Shown: positions 30,200 to 41,406 of the stretch, one piece after another
How the letters are laid out: each line of letters opens with the position of its first letter
Numbering within the stretch: the first letter of the stretch is position 1
NCBI RefSeq assembly: GCF_000485595.1
Contig: NW_014578048.1
Location: 38,186 to 80,326, forward strand
Length of the DNA stretch: 42,141 bases
Reading direction: 5' to 3'
Source of the DNA: Priapulus caudatus
Lineage: Eukaryota > Priapulida > Priapulimorpha > Priapulimorphida > Priapulidae
Program-made: the position numbers and the translations under genes
Notes under the pieces: generated by a model
The model's database searches: none
What the model was told of the DNA's origin: nothing
The model's input: the letters and a program-made list of their open reading frames with translations, nothing else

Positions 30200-32290
30200 C
30201 GTTTTCTTTTAGTCGTTTACTCTTGAATCATGGAGCATTTCAAATACACGTCCGTACGCCACGTAATGCACTGCACCGAACTCGTACTAAATACATGAAA
30301 CCGTATGTTTCAATGTTTATCATTGTTATTTTTGTTTTATCTCTAGTTTTCAATTTGTCTCTTTTAATTACTCGTTTTAAAATGGCATCTTTGACTAGCT
30401 TGTTTTTTCCAGGCTCTTTTTGGTTTTATTCCTATGGCTGTAAATGACATTTCCAGTTCGTACTCCTCTAGGATTACTAAAATTTCATTTTTCCAATTTC
30501 TTCCATCCCCTTTGATTTGCTGTATAAATACTCTCTTCATTAATCTATTGTTATCTAGCTAAACTATGTATTGTAGTAGCATGAGTTTTTTGTATCCTAT
30601 TTTATCAGCTATTGGTAAAATTCCTAACTCTATCCCTTAGTGCTTCCAGTGGTGTTTTACTATGAGCTTTTATTATTTTGCGCAGGCACTCATTTTGGGA
30701 ATCTTCTAACATTTTAAATTCTTCTTTAGTTAAGTTTGTCCATGTTTCACTATTGTTTAATAAGGAATGTAAGACTGTGCATTCATATAGTTTCACTCTT
30801 GCTGCTATAGTATGCTTACCATAATTTGGTTCTTCTCTCCCTGATGCTATTTCCCTCATTATGAACCTACATTTTTCAGTTCGGACTCTTATCATCTTCT
30901 TATACTCTCCCTTATCATTAATTACATCCCCTAGATACGAATATTTGGTGCATTTTTTGATTACTTGGTTACCTAATAATATCTCTTTCTCTATTCTTTC
31001 TTTATTTGAGAACCATTGTTTTTATAACCATTGTGTTTGTTTTGTTCATATTAAATTCTAATCTTTTTTGTTCTGCTAATCTGTGGCATGACTGAGCGAT
31101 TTTTGTAACTGTTTTATGATCTCCAATTCCTAGGATATCGTCCATATATAATAAGGGTCCGATTTCTATGCTGTTTCCATACATGTATCTAGCTTTGTTG
31201 ATGTCATTTAGGTGATCCAGAGTCATACAGCATAGGACTGGTCCTAATATTGTTCCTTGTCTATCTATTTCTTTTGTGATGAAATTTTCTGTTTCCCCTA
31301 CTGGTGTTTTTATGTTAATAATTGCCTTTTCATTCATTTTGAAATATTTTGTGTTTTATAATCTTTGTCCATTTAGTATATTTCACGTTGAGGCTACCTG
31401 TTTCTTCCCATATTTGACCTAATTTGCTGTTATCAGTTTTTTCTTTCCATTTGTTAAGACCTTTTTGGCTCCTAATATTAAATTGACTCTTTTGGTTGTT
31501 TTTGTTAGTCTCGATCTTTATTTGGAAATTTATATTTACTTTTATTGTATTATGATCACTGTATTTCGCGATTGTTTTTCCTTTCTTGTTTTCATACCTG
31601 CACATGCCCCACTCTCTATCTTCATCAATTTTCATTTTTATTATTTTTGCTTCCAATTCCCTATCAATGATCACGTAATCAATTATAGATTTGTGTTCCC
31701 CCTGGACCCTTGTCCACTTCCCTTCACATTTTTGGGTCTGATTCAATATGATTTGTTTATTTCTTTTGACCATGTTCACTAATTTTTTTCCTCCCTTTGA
31801 CGTTTCTTTCTTATTCACTGGAATTATATCTCCTACTTTAACATTAAAATCCACTATTATCATACACATTTGGTCTTGTTGGTCGGCTTTTATTACTTCT
31901 TCTTCAATAACTTCAAACATTTTACAGATTTCTTCTTGAGGTGTTCTGGACTCTTGTGGACACCGTAGATTATTCCTAGTCTAAGTTTAATTTTCTTGTT
32001 ATATATTAGTACCCATTTTTGTTCCCCTGCTTCCCTAACCTCTTTTATCCCCACTTACATTATTTAGATTTTTCTTTACCCCTAGGAGTATCCCTCCCCC
32101 CATTTTATGTGTTCGGTTCAACTTCACGGTTGTATAAGTTTCATAACCTAGTATGTTCACTGTTTCATTATTGGTTAGGTGTGTTTCTACCATTACAATT
32201 ACTGATGGTGTTTTATTTTCTATTAAGTCCATTAGGCTATCATTTTTTTGATCGTATTCCTCTCGCGTTAGCGTAAATTATATTGAAGTT
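30200..32290 (-). pseudogene. Non-LTR ORF2 with internal RT deletion (copy B)
   Basis: IIYANARGIRSK (~32,270) starts the endonuclease, with a one-base loss just after it. MVETHL follows. At about 31,845 the GDFN motif has become VDFN. KYSDHNTIKVN at about 31,545 keeps SDH. The frame then runs from KYTKWTKIIKHKIF (~31,350) into EKAIINIKTPVG (~31,325). In copy A the matching points are about 1 kb apart, and they hold motif A. RQGTILGPVLC, LYMDDILGIG (~31,135) and SETWTNLTKEE (~30,730) are retained. No zinc knuckle is found after about 30,300, so the 3' part is lost. With motif A and part of the palm missing it cannot be an active polymerase. Confidence 0.85.
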
Positions 32291-32394
32291 AGTATATATA
32301 CTTTTGTTACCTTTGGAACGTTTTGTTTTTCTTTGTTTTTTGTCTTTTTTATTATTGTTTCCTTACTTATTTCTTATTGCTGGGGGCCTGTCAT

Positions 32395-33695
32395 CTAAAC
32401 TGGTTGCTGATCTGGGACCTGAATATCTGTGTTTCCCCACTGGTATTGTTGTCTGTCCAGGTAGGGGGAGAATTTCTCCTGGAACGCTTGAGATAAAAAC
32501 GCAACTTGTCTTCTCATCTCATGCATTTCTATCTTTTCTTTCCTTCTATCCTCCTCTGTCCCGTTACCCCTATCCAGCATTCTGTTCCTCTCCCATGGGT
32601 ATACTTCTTCCCTATGATTAAATCTACAATTCCTTCTATAAGGGCATGATTCCCCCCTCTCAACATACCTACACCTTCTCCTGTTACTTCTCATTCTTTG
32701 CCTTCCTTCAGTTGTTTCATTTCCCCTCCTATTGTCATTTGGACCATGGCTGAATTTGCACCTGTATCCAAATTTACAGGGTATACCCTTCTCATGGTTC
32801 CAACACATTCTTGGGTTGTTGTTTCCCATCTGAGGTACTTCTTCCCGATTCTACGTACATGAGAGCCTTGCTGTACCCCATACCGCCATTGTATTAGTGA
32901 TTCGCACCATTTATCTATCTTCTTCTCTAGTCTATCATATATATTGTGTTCTATCGCTTTATAGTCGTCTGCGGCTACTCTCCCTTCTTTTATGTTCTCA
33001 TGGTTCCGAACCTCTTCTACCTCAATCGTCTGTGGTTCGTTATTTCTTTGATACTCTTTTTCCGTGTCTCTAGATTTTTCTTCCCTTCTTTTTTCATTTT
33101 CACTTAGTTGGTCTTCCATAGCTGATATTATTTTTTCTCCTCTATTCACTGCCACGGTCATCCCAGCTAGTGTCTCTTTTGTTTCCTCTAAGTCGTTTTT
33201 TGTTGTTGCCAGATTTTCTTGGCATTCTGCCAGTTCTCTCATGAGTTGGGTTGAGTTTTTGTTTTCCTTCCTTCCTGCATTAGTCTTAACTTCTAGTAGT
33301 TTAGTTAATTCTTCTAATCTTACAGTTATCTGCGTCTTTTCATTTCTAGTCTCCTCTAGTTTTTCTCGTTCTTCTTTAACTTAATTGTTCTTCCAACTTT
33401 TCCACTTTCTCTTATGTTCCCTATCCTGTTTTTCTATTCTTTGTTGTTTGGGGGGTGATTGAGTTCTTATTCCATATTTGTTTTCAGATCATATTTGGCA
33501 AGTATATTTTCTGGTGGTCATATCTAATATTTTTAGTTGGTAATCGGGGAACATGGTGCACTGGTTGTGAATCCATCCTTCACAGTCGTCGCAATTCACC
33601 ATGTTATCCTCCGTATATTCCGTTGTACATATAACACATAGGTTTACATCCCCTTAATCGCCACCAATACTAGTTTCCTTGTCTTCCACTGACAT
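32395..33695 (-). pseudogene. Non-LTR ORF1 with PHD finger, coiled coil and two CCCH fingers (copy B)
   Basis: Start ATG at 33,693-33,695, then one stop, then a full PHD pattern CVIC..CDDCEGWIHNQC..C (33,500-33,650), followed by TGA. The next frames hold a charged coiled coil (about 33,000-33,390) with SAMEDQ-like heptads. The 144-residue frame at 32,395-32,829 has two intact CCCH fingers, CWNHEKGIPCKFGYRCKFSH and CRYVERGESCPYRRNCRFNH, both C-x8-C-x5-C-x3-H and 23 residues apart. The tail is Q/E-rich. Copy B therefore shows that the family's ORF1 carried tandem CCCH fingers. Frame breaks at about 33,490, 33,380 and 32,830 make it a pseudogene. Confidence 0.8.
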
Positions 33696-33700
33696 CCTTA

Positions 33701-35539
33701 ATGTGCAGGCGGAAACTTACTTTAACAACCCAACCTGCTCTGCTGTCCTGTCCCCCTCCTCTGCTCTTTAAACTTAATTGATTCTTGTGCAAATTAGACG
33801 CCACAAACAAACAAACATAAATTTTAATCTAACTCCTTAATTATGTATTATTGTTTACTTACTTATAAAGTTCGTAGTCTTCGTCCCGGCAGCCGCCCCG
33901 CCCCGGTGACACACAATCGACAGAATAAATGGCTGTGTTAGTAGGATAGTGAATTTACAACACGCACACTGTGCAATAATTTTAGGTCGAAGATTTCCAC
34001 CTGCAGTGCTTTTGATTCCTGACTTTTTCTGTTTACCCACTTAATTCAGATTTCACTTTATCCCATCTATATAGTACCTATAATTTAGTGGTTGATAATA
34101 TATTGAATTTAGATTATTGCTTGTTAGATAAGAAATATTCACTTCTCTCCCTTTTGCGGTACACATTGAATTTTTGTGGTTAGGTGCTATGTCTAAAATG
34201 ATTGCTGTATACAGGAGTCTTGCAGCTCGGAGTGCACTTTCCGGGCTTCTCCGGGCGTACGTATAACTTCTCTAAACGACAGTTCAGAATTTGCTATTTC
34301 TATACAGCACTGCTAAAAATAGCTGTTTCACAACGGTACTGAATGTGTCTTTCATGAGTTAAATCTCTCGTTCCCCTTTAGTGAGAGATAATATAAGTAA
34401 TATCGTAATATGATTTGAATGGTTAACATTATCATTACCGTAAGAATACGGTTAAATTTTCAATTTTTCATATCTGCTTAGAAAGTAAATTAAAATGTAT
34501 TGTTACTAATCAATAAAACACATCTCGCACTATTTAAATTGGTTAGTTATAATAACTGGTATTCAATATAGATTATAATAGTAATAATAATAGTTTATAT
34601 ATGTATTGGTAAGGTAATGCAATTATAATTCAATATTTTATCTTTCGGTACGGCTAATAAGTTCATATCGTCACTTATCTTTATATATAAATCCTATTGA
34701 TACGTTAAGCAATTTTCATAATTTGCATTTCCAAATCCCAAAATATTATATAAAAACTACCTTTTTTTTACAAAACTGAAGAAAACAGTTTACCAATATG
34801 CACGTAAAAGGAGTATACGTTTCCTGTGGTTACGTGTAAGCAACTGAGAGTAAGATTACCCATGTTAAATATTACTTTAATATAATTTACAACGACGTTA
34901 AAAATAAACTCGACGTTGAAATTAATTGCCTTTAAAATAATATTATATTCAAGTCACCCACACTATTTAAAATCATATAATTTAAAACAATTTTTATCAT
35001 TGTATGGGCCATCCACTATCTTCTTCTATTTCCGTGCTCTGAGCTTCTATGTTATTATTGCGGGTAATATTGCTACTGGACAATCAGGTGCGTATCCATG
35101 GGGGTCGTCCGACCCCCTCGCGGGAACGCGAGTTCCGCTCGAATGTATACAAACATTTTTTTTAACACTATTTCGAATTCCAAATACCGGTGGTGGTACA
35201 TAGCGTATTAAGACAAATTAACAAAATTAGCAACTGAAAAGTTTCGTCGATCTTCATTACCGATTGCTTCGCAGCATTATGCAGCACACATTCATTCACA
35301 GTGCAGCAGCAACATTATAATTCTTTTAGTGGGTGGATACAAACATGTACGTAAACAAGTACAGTTCAGATGACAAATTCTGCATAATTAAAGCAAAGGT
35401 CAGTTAATCGCAGTCAGTAACGAACAAACCACATGAGGCATGGGAAGGACGCGTTGTCACAATGTAACCATCAATCCTCGAAATGATCCGATATTACGAG
35501 CCTCCGCGCAAACATGAGTGTCAGAATTGAGTTTTTGCA
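33701..35539. other. No gene recognised
   Basis: Mostly AT-rich, unique-looking sequence. 35,090-35,215 contains a short GC-rich GGGGGTCGTCCGACCCCCTC hairpin. If an LTR lies downstream of the 35,653 boundary (minus sense), part of 35.1-35.5 kb belongs to it. Confidence 0.45.
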
Positions 35540-35653
35540 CTGCCAGATTAGTACAAAATAAACAAGTCCTGGAACACCCCTAATTGTATACGCTTCTAAT
35601 CACAATGAAAACAAGAGCAATCGGAGATAGCAAACCTCCATCACAGCGTAACA
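35540..35653 (-). repeat. Probable Ty3-like 3' LTR start with polypurine tract
   Basis: On the minus strand AAGAT, ten G and AC precede TGTTACGCTGTG. A G-rich tract followed by TGTTAC is the usual boundary between the interior and 3' LTR of Ty3/gypsy elements. The following LTR sequence recurs at 19,322-19,402. The far end of the LTR is not determined. Confidence 0.5.
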
Positions 35654-35900
35654 GTCCCCCCCCCCATCTTGCTGGTACACCCCATATCGTTGTTTCTTCT
35701 GTTGTTTGACTCTGCATTGACACCATGCATGGCGCATATGTTTCGCTGTATCTGCCATCTTTCCCAGTAAGTCACGAAACTCAATGCTTGATCCCTCTGT
35801 GGATGTTACTTGCTCGTTGTAGCTATTAAATTTCCAACCTCAGAGTTGACTGGTGGCTAGAAACATCCACCATCCCATCCTCATCGCAACAAAATACTGT
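35654..35900 (-). pseudogene. Possible pol C-terminus of Ty3-like element
   Basis: A minus-strand frame with one stop reads RDLLGKMADTAKHMRHAW, then VKQQKKQRYG, immediately before the polypurine tract. Helical stretches of this type (..A...A......Q.....YD) occur in integrase C-terminal parts of Ty3 elements. The match is loose, and the position next to the LTR boundary is the main support. Confidence 0.35.
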
Positions 35901-36539
35901 TGTATTTCTAAAGTAAAGACGGAGGAGCTGACGTGTAATATATATAATCTGAACAAAAGGATTTACTCCACCATACTCCAATTACCTGCCACGTTGTAGA
36001 GTGCAACTGAAAGCACATGGCTTCGGGAAATACATGACGCCACCTATTGCGCCTTGTGCAGAAAGATGAGACTTGACTACAAGAGTCGACGAATACACCA
36101 AGAGAATCCGACTTTGATTGAGATGCTTTATTAACGTACCAACCGTATCAACGGTAGCTAGTCAGCATTCAATTCTGCAAAAACCAAATACATACATGTC
36201 TTTAATATATGAGCGTGCTAACAATTCTCATATTCATAAACACCATAAATGACCTAATCGGAATTATGCAAATTGCTAATTATGCCTGAATCAAAGTAGA
36301 TGCTAACTTACTGTTCCGACGGATCTCTTAAACACCAGCTCCGTAAACAGAACAGCCTTACAACCTGAACAACAAATGTTAAATACAAAAAAATGTAATT
36401 CACAATATCAGCCGATTACAATGCTACCTGCGTACATACATATCAATACAACACAGGATTCCTGACTTCGAATTACCACAAGCCCATAATCTAACACAAC
36501 ATCATAAAAACCACATTCATCAACAATCTTGACGATCTG
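35901..36539. other. Unassigned, perhaps LTR-like
   Basis: On the minus strand AATAAAGCATCTCAATC at about 36,117-36,133 could be the polyadenylation signal of an LTR upstream of the piece above. No repeat of it was found in the window, so this stays open. Confidence 0.25.
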
Positions 36540-37035
36540 CAGCCCGGATGCAAATTTTTTTTTCCTACACGTTATATCCATCGGGCTCCTCTGATTGGCT
36601 GCTTTGATTTGACCACACCATAGATAGTGTTTGGGATACGATAGATAGTATATAAGCCGATTAGTTTGTGTATAGTTTAGTTAGTATAGTTTGTTAGAGT
36701 TTGTTATATAGTTATATATAGTTATATAGTTGTTTTATAGTTTGTTAGTATAGTTTAGTTTTTTTATAGTTAGTGTTGGGTTTCGGGTTAGGGTTAGGGT
36801 TGGGGTTAGGATTAGGGTTAGGGTTGGGGTTAGGATTAGGGTTAGGGTTAGGGTTAGAATTTTTGCATCATTCCTTGATATACGGAAAGTATGATGCGGA
36901 AGTTGATATGCGTATATCAAGCCCAATGGATATAACGTGTAGGAAAAAAAAATTCGCAGCCCGGATAACCGCGCTAAGCGCGAACAGCGCCACCTCGTGG
37001 CGCCTTTTCATCCAATTCGCTGCTCTGTATTTATA
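36531..37035 (+). repeat. CTGCAGCCCGGAT repeat, copy 3, split by insertion
   Basis: GATCTGCAGCCCGGAT ends at 36,549. After the inserted element, AGCCCGGAT is repeated (36,958-36,966) and the family continues with CGCGCTAAGCGCG, CACCTCGTGGCGCCTTTTCA and ATTCGCTGCTCTGT. Confidence 0.7.
36550..36957. mobile_element. 408 bp MULE-like MITE with 9 bp target duplication and TTAGGG core
   Basis: Ends GCAAATTTTTTTTTCCTACA and, on the minus strand, GCGAATTTTTTTTTCCTACA form inverted repeats of about 37 bp. AGCCCGGAT flanks both sides (9 bp). The core has CCATAGATAGTGTTTGGGAT, a TAGTTTGTTAGT-rich stretch, a TTAGGG/TTGGGG run at 36,785-36,862 and TGATGCGGAAGTTGATATGC. The core is shared with 17,105-17,458 but the ends are not. 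Confidence 0.85.
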
Positions 37036-37845
37036 GTCAGGTCTGTTAGGGATATTTTGGTGCAGATTCTTCTAAAAGTACCAAATTTGGTCCAGAGGTA
37101 GCTTATACCATACTATTACGATTTCTGCCGGGCGCCCGGGCGCCCCCTGGGGCCGCCATATTGGGCAAATCCAAAATGGCCGCCATCTGAGCTAAAGATC
37201 AAGAGCTCTTTCCCTTTTGGAACTACAATGGCAGCCATATTGGATTTGACCATTGTAACAGCCCAAAGAAACCTCAAATCGATGTAAGAACATCATAATC
37301 AGATTCTCTGACCCCGAAAACCCCATAAATATATAAACTTTTATCATACTAAGTATACACATCATAGCATTTGCCCGTAGATTTTCTAATCCCCCAAAGA
37401 TAGAAAGATGTAATGTTGGGATGAAACTAATTTAAGGGTTATCAATTATTAACATGCTCACATAAACATACTGACATACATTATCGTAAGGAAATAATAA
37501 AAGGAATAATTTAAGTACCAAATATTATTTTTGTAAATTTTTATTCTACGAAGCTCAAACATGGTGGACAATGGTGGACATGGCTTCAACAAGAATTATA
37601 ATTTGCTTGATTTGTCTATTCCATATTGGTAATCTATTCCTACATGTATGTTAGGTTAACATATACAGTTACACAGTTGTGTATAAAGAGACAATATACT
37701 AACAGGCAAGGTAGGCTTTCCGATATGGAATCTTTGGTTACAAGTGATTACTGTCCTGGTTTGTGTCCAGTTATATAATCAGTAAGTTCAACTGAGCACA
37801 ACAGTGTCTCGATATATGTATGGCCTGTGCCCATACATTTTAGCA
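37036..37845. other. Repeat-like, no gene recognised
   Basis: GGCCGCCATATTGG, AAAATGGCCGCCAT and GCAGCCATATTGGA at 37,152-37,240 are variants of one palindromic motif around CGCCCGGGCGCC. The rest to 37.8 kb is AT-rich with nothing recognised. Confidence 0.4.
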
Positions 37846-38346
37846 TTAAGTCCACATAGTCGTTGCTGTCAACGTTGTTGCTACATCCGCTCTCGGCATT
37901 TGCAGAGCATCGTGGCACCTGACACCGGCGCGATTGCACTTGCCACGCTTCTTGTGCATGACTTGAGGCAGCTGCAGCTGCAGCAGAAGGGTGCATTCTT
38001 CTGAAGCATTACGGAGTGTAGTCCATAGCGGCTGCCAGGCACCCGTACCATCTTTTTGCCGCACCCACTCACTGAAGTCGGGAATTCGTTGCTGCACTGT
38101 GGTAGACAGATTCCAGTAGAAGCTGGCCTGAAGTAGCGCTCGCTTGACATGCTGGAACAGTGCTGCTTGTGTAGGTGGGAGGTTCTTCAACATTCTGCTT
38201 CCAGTGGTGAATAGGCGATGCCGGGCCTCGTTGACACCATCTGCACCACATCCCTTGCTGTACATGAGAACGACTAGGCATTCGATCCACTGCATATGTA
38301 TCGACTCGAGAGTGAAGACATCAGGGTTTCGCGTGAGGGTCACCAA
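37846..38346 (-). pseudogene. XPG/FEN1-like nuclease-CXC family, C-terminal fragment, copy 2
   Basis: A 166-residue minus frame has ECLVVLMYSK..DGVNEARHRLF, then LPPTQAALFQHVKRALLQAS and W, then W..LWTTLRNASEE. It corresponds to the part of copy 1 between the GCDT box and the cysteine block (there TVFVSACYN..., CTLPATNEAFKENVKRAHYQ, then W). The cysteine block is split over frames: CSCLKSCT in one, KRGKCNRAGVRC in the next and LCKCRE in the third (about 37,890-37,975), so two small shifts broke it. Copy 2 has no nuclease part upstream and diverges strongly from copy 1, so it is a different subfamily. Its presence shows the gene is multicopy. Confidence 0.6.
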
Positions 38347-38684
38347 TGTGTCGGTTAACTCTGGTAAGCTGGCCCATGCTGCCCAGGCAGTCTTCTTTTC
38401 ACAACAAAAAAACTGTGATGTTGTATCGCACGACCGGTTAGGCTGTGGAAGAGGGGTAGTGCGAAGGATTTTGAAGAACCAAGCTTGGTAAAGATGCCAT
38501 GGACGGGAATGTCACGGGTAATTTGCCGCTACGCGAGGCCTACCCAGAGCTCCGATAGGCCGAGATTCTTAAAAAATCGGACTGCCAAAACAACAACATC
38601 GCTATCCACGGTTCGGATATAGGCTATTTTGTATCCATCTTCACCAAGCTTGGTCCTTCAATTCTAATCATAGCCACAGAAACC
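38347..38684. other. No gene recognised
   Basis: Upstream (minus sense) of the family copy 2. I could not extend the nuclease motifs here in any frame. Confidence 0.4.
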
Positions 38685-38905
38685 AGATGAGACGGGATAC
38701 TAGAGAAGCGTTGCCGAAAGGAGATGTTGATCCCAATTGCGGCTGAAGCGCAGATCTTTCGCAGCAGTTCCGCGGCAAGGCGCACGCGATCGCGCGGAAC
38801 GTCCTACGACAGTATGCAGCGCTGGCAGCTATGGATCCGTGCGCCGAATGAATTGGCGGGCGCACGGATCCATAGCTGCCAGCGAACAGTCCGCAATTTT
38901 AGTGG
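38685..38905 (-). repeat. Repeat block C, inverted copy
   Basis: Matches 13,630-13,885 inverted, from CCAGATGAGACGGGATACTA through the hairpin to GCAATTTTAGTGG. Flanks differ from the 13.7 kb copy by substitutions and indels. Confidence 0.8.
38820..38884. repeat. Perfect 25 bp-arm hairpin
   Basis: Arms 38,820-38,844 and 38,860-38,884 are exact inverse complements around a 15-base centre. The arm is identical to that of the 13,686 hairpin. Confidence 0.95.
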
Positions 38906-39324
38906 GGGACACAGAGGGTACACATTTGGGACGTCAACAGTGTTGACTTGCTATAAAAAGTGTAACCGAGTAATCTGTTCGTAACCGAGCTGTGTGACGC
39001 GAAATCAGAGAAAACTGCTCGAAATTCTGACATTCGCGAACCTTGCCCAGTAATGCAAACGGCTGTCAGAATCACGAAACACCTTACCGGCGCTCTTCGC
39101 GCCCCAACGCTGCAACGTTTTTGCAACGTTCCAATGGCGAGCTCGTACGGGAGTTGGAAAGCAGTGCGCCGCCTGCCGCCGCCTATAGCCCATAGACTGG
39201 CACTCTCTCGCACCTCTCGGCTTAGCTTAGTCACTCAATGGCTAATCGAGGTGGGAGCGAGTCCTAGTCTATGTATAGCCTTTGCACCTCGCAACCTTCT
39301 TGAAAGAGAGTAGGCCTATACTAG
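38906..39324. other. No gene recognised
   Basis: Overlapping frames of 60-110 codons on both strands resemble no known family. AGACTGGCACTCTC and CTAGTCTATGTATAG occur but mean nothing to me. Confidence 0.4.
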
Positions 39325-39930
39325 AAACATGAACAATTTCGTAGTAAATAGATTTCGTATTTAGTTAAGCATTATATTTTATTGAAACGCTTCAAGTGCC
39401 TGTGTCTAGTATAGCCTAGGGGTATTCTAACCCTAGCAAAGAGCGTTTCTTGCTAGTCGTATAGTAGTCTAGTAGTACTAGTGGTTCAAGGATAGAGAAC
39501 ATGGCTCCCAATATTATATGGGCCCAATGTATGGCATGGCCAATAAAACCAATGTCATTTACATCAATCTAAATATAATATTATATCAATATAATAGGTT
39601 AGGGTTATGGTTTAGGGTTTGTCATAGCTCTAGTACTATAGCCGCTTACATTAACTGCCGCTGGCAGACGACCGCTTCGACCGCCAGATAACCGCCAGCG
39701 GCAGTTAATGTAAGTGGCTATAGTACTAGAGCTAGGTTCGTCATTATTACTATTAGTAAGTTAGTTAATACTAGTAACAGAGTTAGTCATTATTACTATT
39801 ACTATTAGCTCCTGCGGTCCTGGTAGTTACTAGTACTAGTACTAGTAGTGCTGGTAACTTAGTAGTACTACTACTACTAAGTACTAGTAGTAGTAGTAGT
39901 AGTGCGGTCGGGTAACAACGCATCTTTTTG
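39325..39930 (-). repeat. Repeat block B, inverted copy with insertion
   Basis: Inverted counterpart of 10,900-11,376, collinear from ACTAGAAACATGAACAATTT to the TAGTAC array, with the 110 bp insertion at 39,626-39,735 as the main difference. Confidence 0.8.
39626..39735. mobile_element. 110 bp palindromic MITE in repeat block B
   Basis: Ends AGCTCTAGTACTATAGCCGC and its inverse extend to TTAACTGCCGCTGG, leaving a centre of about 25 bases. GTTTGTCAT and GTTCGTCAT flank it (39,617-39,625 and 39,736-39,744), a 9 bp duplication with one mismatch. The homologous site at 11,074-11,082 is single and empty, which proves an insertion. Confidence 0.85.
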
Positions 39931-40184
39931 CGCAAACGCCATCTTGTACACGCGTATCGGTCAGTGCGCCCTAGTGGCTCAGTCTAAACGAACTTGATGC
40001 ATCAGTGATGTGCATGTACGTGCGGGCTTGAATCTTCCTGCCACAGTGGCTGGTAATATGCAAAAAAAAGCGCAAACAACGGGCTTAGAGTCTGAGAGGA
40101 GATGCGAGCGCGGGGTCAACAGCTGCTTCATAAGGAGAAGGAGGATGGCTACGATAATAAAACGCGACGTCAACGATTCAGCCT
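39931..40184. other. No gene recognised
   Basis: Separates repeat block B from a block A fragment. It has no counterpart at 10.86-10.90 kb. Confidence 0.4.
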
Positions 40185-40330
40185 GCCGTGTCCAATTGAC
40201 TGTACGGAGAACGTTCATTACGCAAAGTATCTCTCGCATACACTAAAGTTATAGTAACTCGAGCGTACAAACTCTCTCACGGGCGGCAGTTCTTTAAAGC
40301 CTGAATTCTTGAGTTGAGCGCACGACGCGA
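40185..40330 (-). repeat. Repeat block A, short extra fragment
   Basis: TGCCGTGTCCAATTGACT, CATTACGCAAAGTATCTC, ACTAAAGTTATAGTAAC and CGGGCGGCAGT match 40,908-41,018 in the same orientation. This is a partial duplicate of block A. Confidence 0.7.
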
Positions 40331-40639
40331 TCGTACTCTCATATGAAAAGGCCCAGGCCCTTATTGAAGGCAGCTGTTAAAACGGCACGGTTTGGGCACT
40401 ATAACAAAAAAAGCGGCAGATATAGTAAGATTATATTGCGCGTGTAACAAGCAATGAGACGCTTACACATTGTGTGCCAGTATTGAGACGTATTTTTCTT
40501 TTGTGAGCATGTCGAAAGACGTGAAATTGAATGTAGTACACAGTTACGTCAAAAGAATTGTAACGACTAATACTTACTATATTATATTACGAGACTATTA
40601 GGTATTACGAAACTATTTCCAACGCTCGCCTCCCCCTAT

Positions 40640-41240
40640 GCAAAGGAAATCTGCACGCCAGTACAACGGCCTGCGCATCATATATGGATGGATAAACATC
40701 CATGGGTATGTATGATTGGAAAGAAGATGTTGCTCTACGCTGTAATGCTCTGCCCTGGCGCTATATATACATGTTGTAGATAATGACGTCCATGATCCCA
40801 AACATCACACCATGCTGGCGTGTTCTAACAGAATAGGGCTGGTGGATTTGCACATAACGTCTACCGGCACATGAATTCTGCAGCTGTAAACACCAGAAAT
40901 CTGTCAGCCTGCCGTGTCCAATTGACTGGTACGCACGTCATTACGCCAAGTATCTCCGCGTAACCACTAAAGTTATAGTAACATCGAAGGTTACAGAACT
41001 CCACGGCGGGCAGTCTAAAGCTAATTGCCCTTCTCTTCTGTGGCAAATTCTCTCGAAACATCCCTCCAAGAGACCGTCGCCCCATCTATGGGTAAGCGAT
41101 AGTACGAGAATAATTCAAGGCGTGTAATTAAACAAATTCAAACTCGTTTTTGTACAAAAGAACTAACCGCGCCAACCAAAACAATTCCAATTACGACCAT
41201 TGCGAGTTATTCTCGCCGCTACGTGCATAATCCAAAAGTT
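40640..41240 (-). repeat. Repeat block A, inverted copy
   Basis: Inverted counterpart of 10,373-10,860, collinear from TATATATACATGTTG and CATGATCCCAAACATCACA to GCACGTAG..ATAATC. It contains about 100 bases near 40,935-41,020 (ATCTCCGCGTAACCACTAAA region) that the 10.4 kb copy lacks. Confidence 0.75.
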
Positions 41241-41406
41241 TGTCAAGCGCCACAACTCCTGAATTGGACCGATTAACACCCGATTTTACATAACCATGAA
41301 ATGCGTTTTGAAATGGGGTAGCACGAGTTATATGAAATGTGCGACACAAGGTGGCGCGAGCGAGCGGCTTCGCGGCGGATATCTGCTTCGGAAGCTCCAG
41401 CATCTA

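Larger units (their letters stand above)
30200..33700 (-). mobile_element. Non-LTR retrotransposon, deleted copy (copy B)
   Basis: Same family, gene order and orientation as copy A, about 1.6 kb upstream of it in element sense. It lacks a roughly 1 kb middle part of ORF2 and its 3' end. Its ORF1 start lacks the N-terminal C2-C2 zinc site of copy A. ORF1 keeps longer open frames than copy A. Confidence 0.85.
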
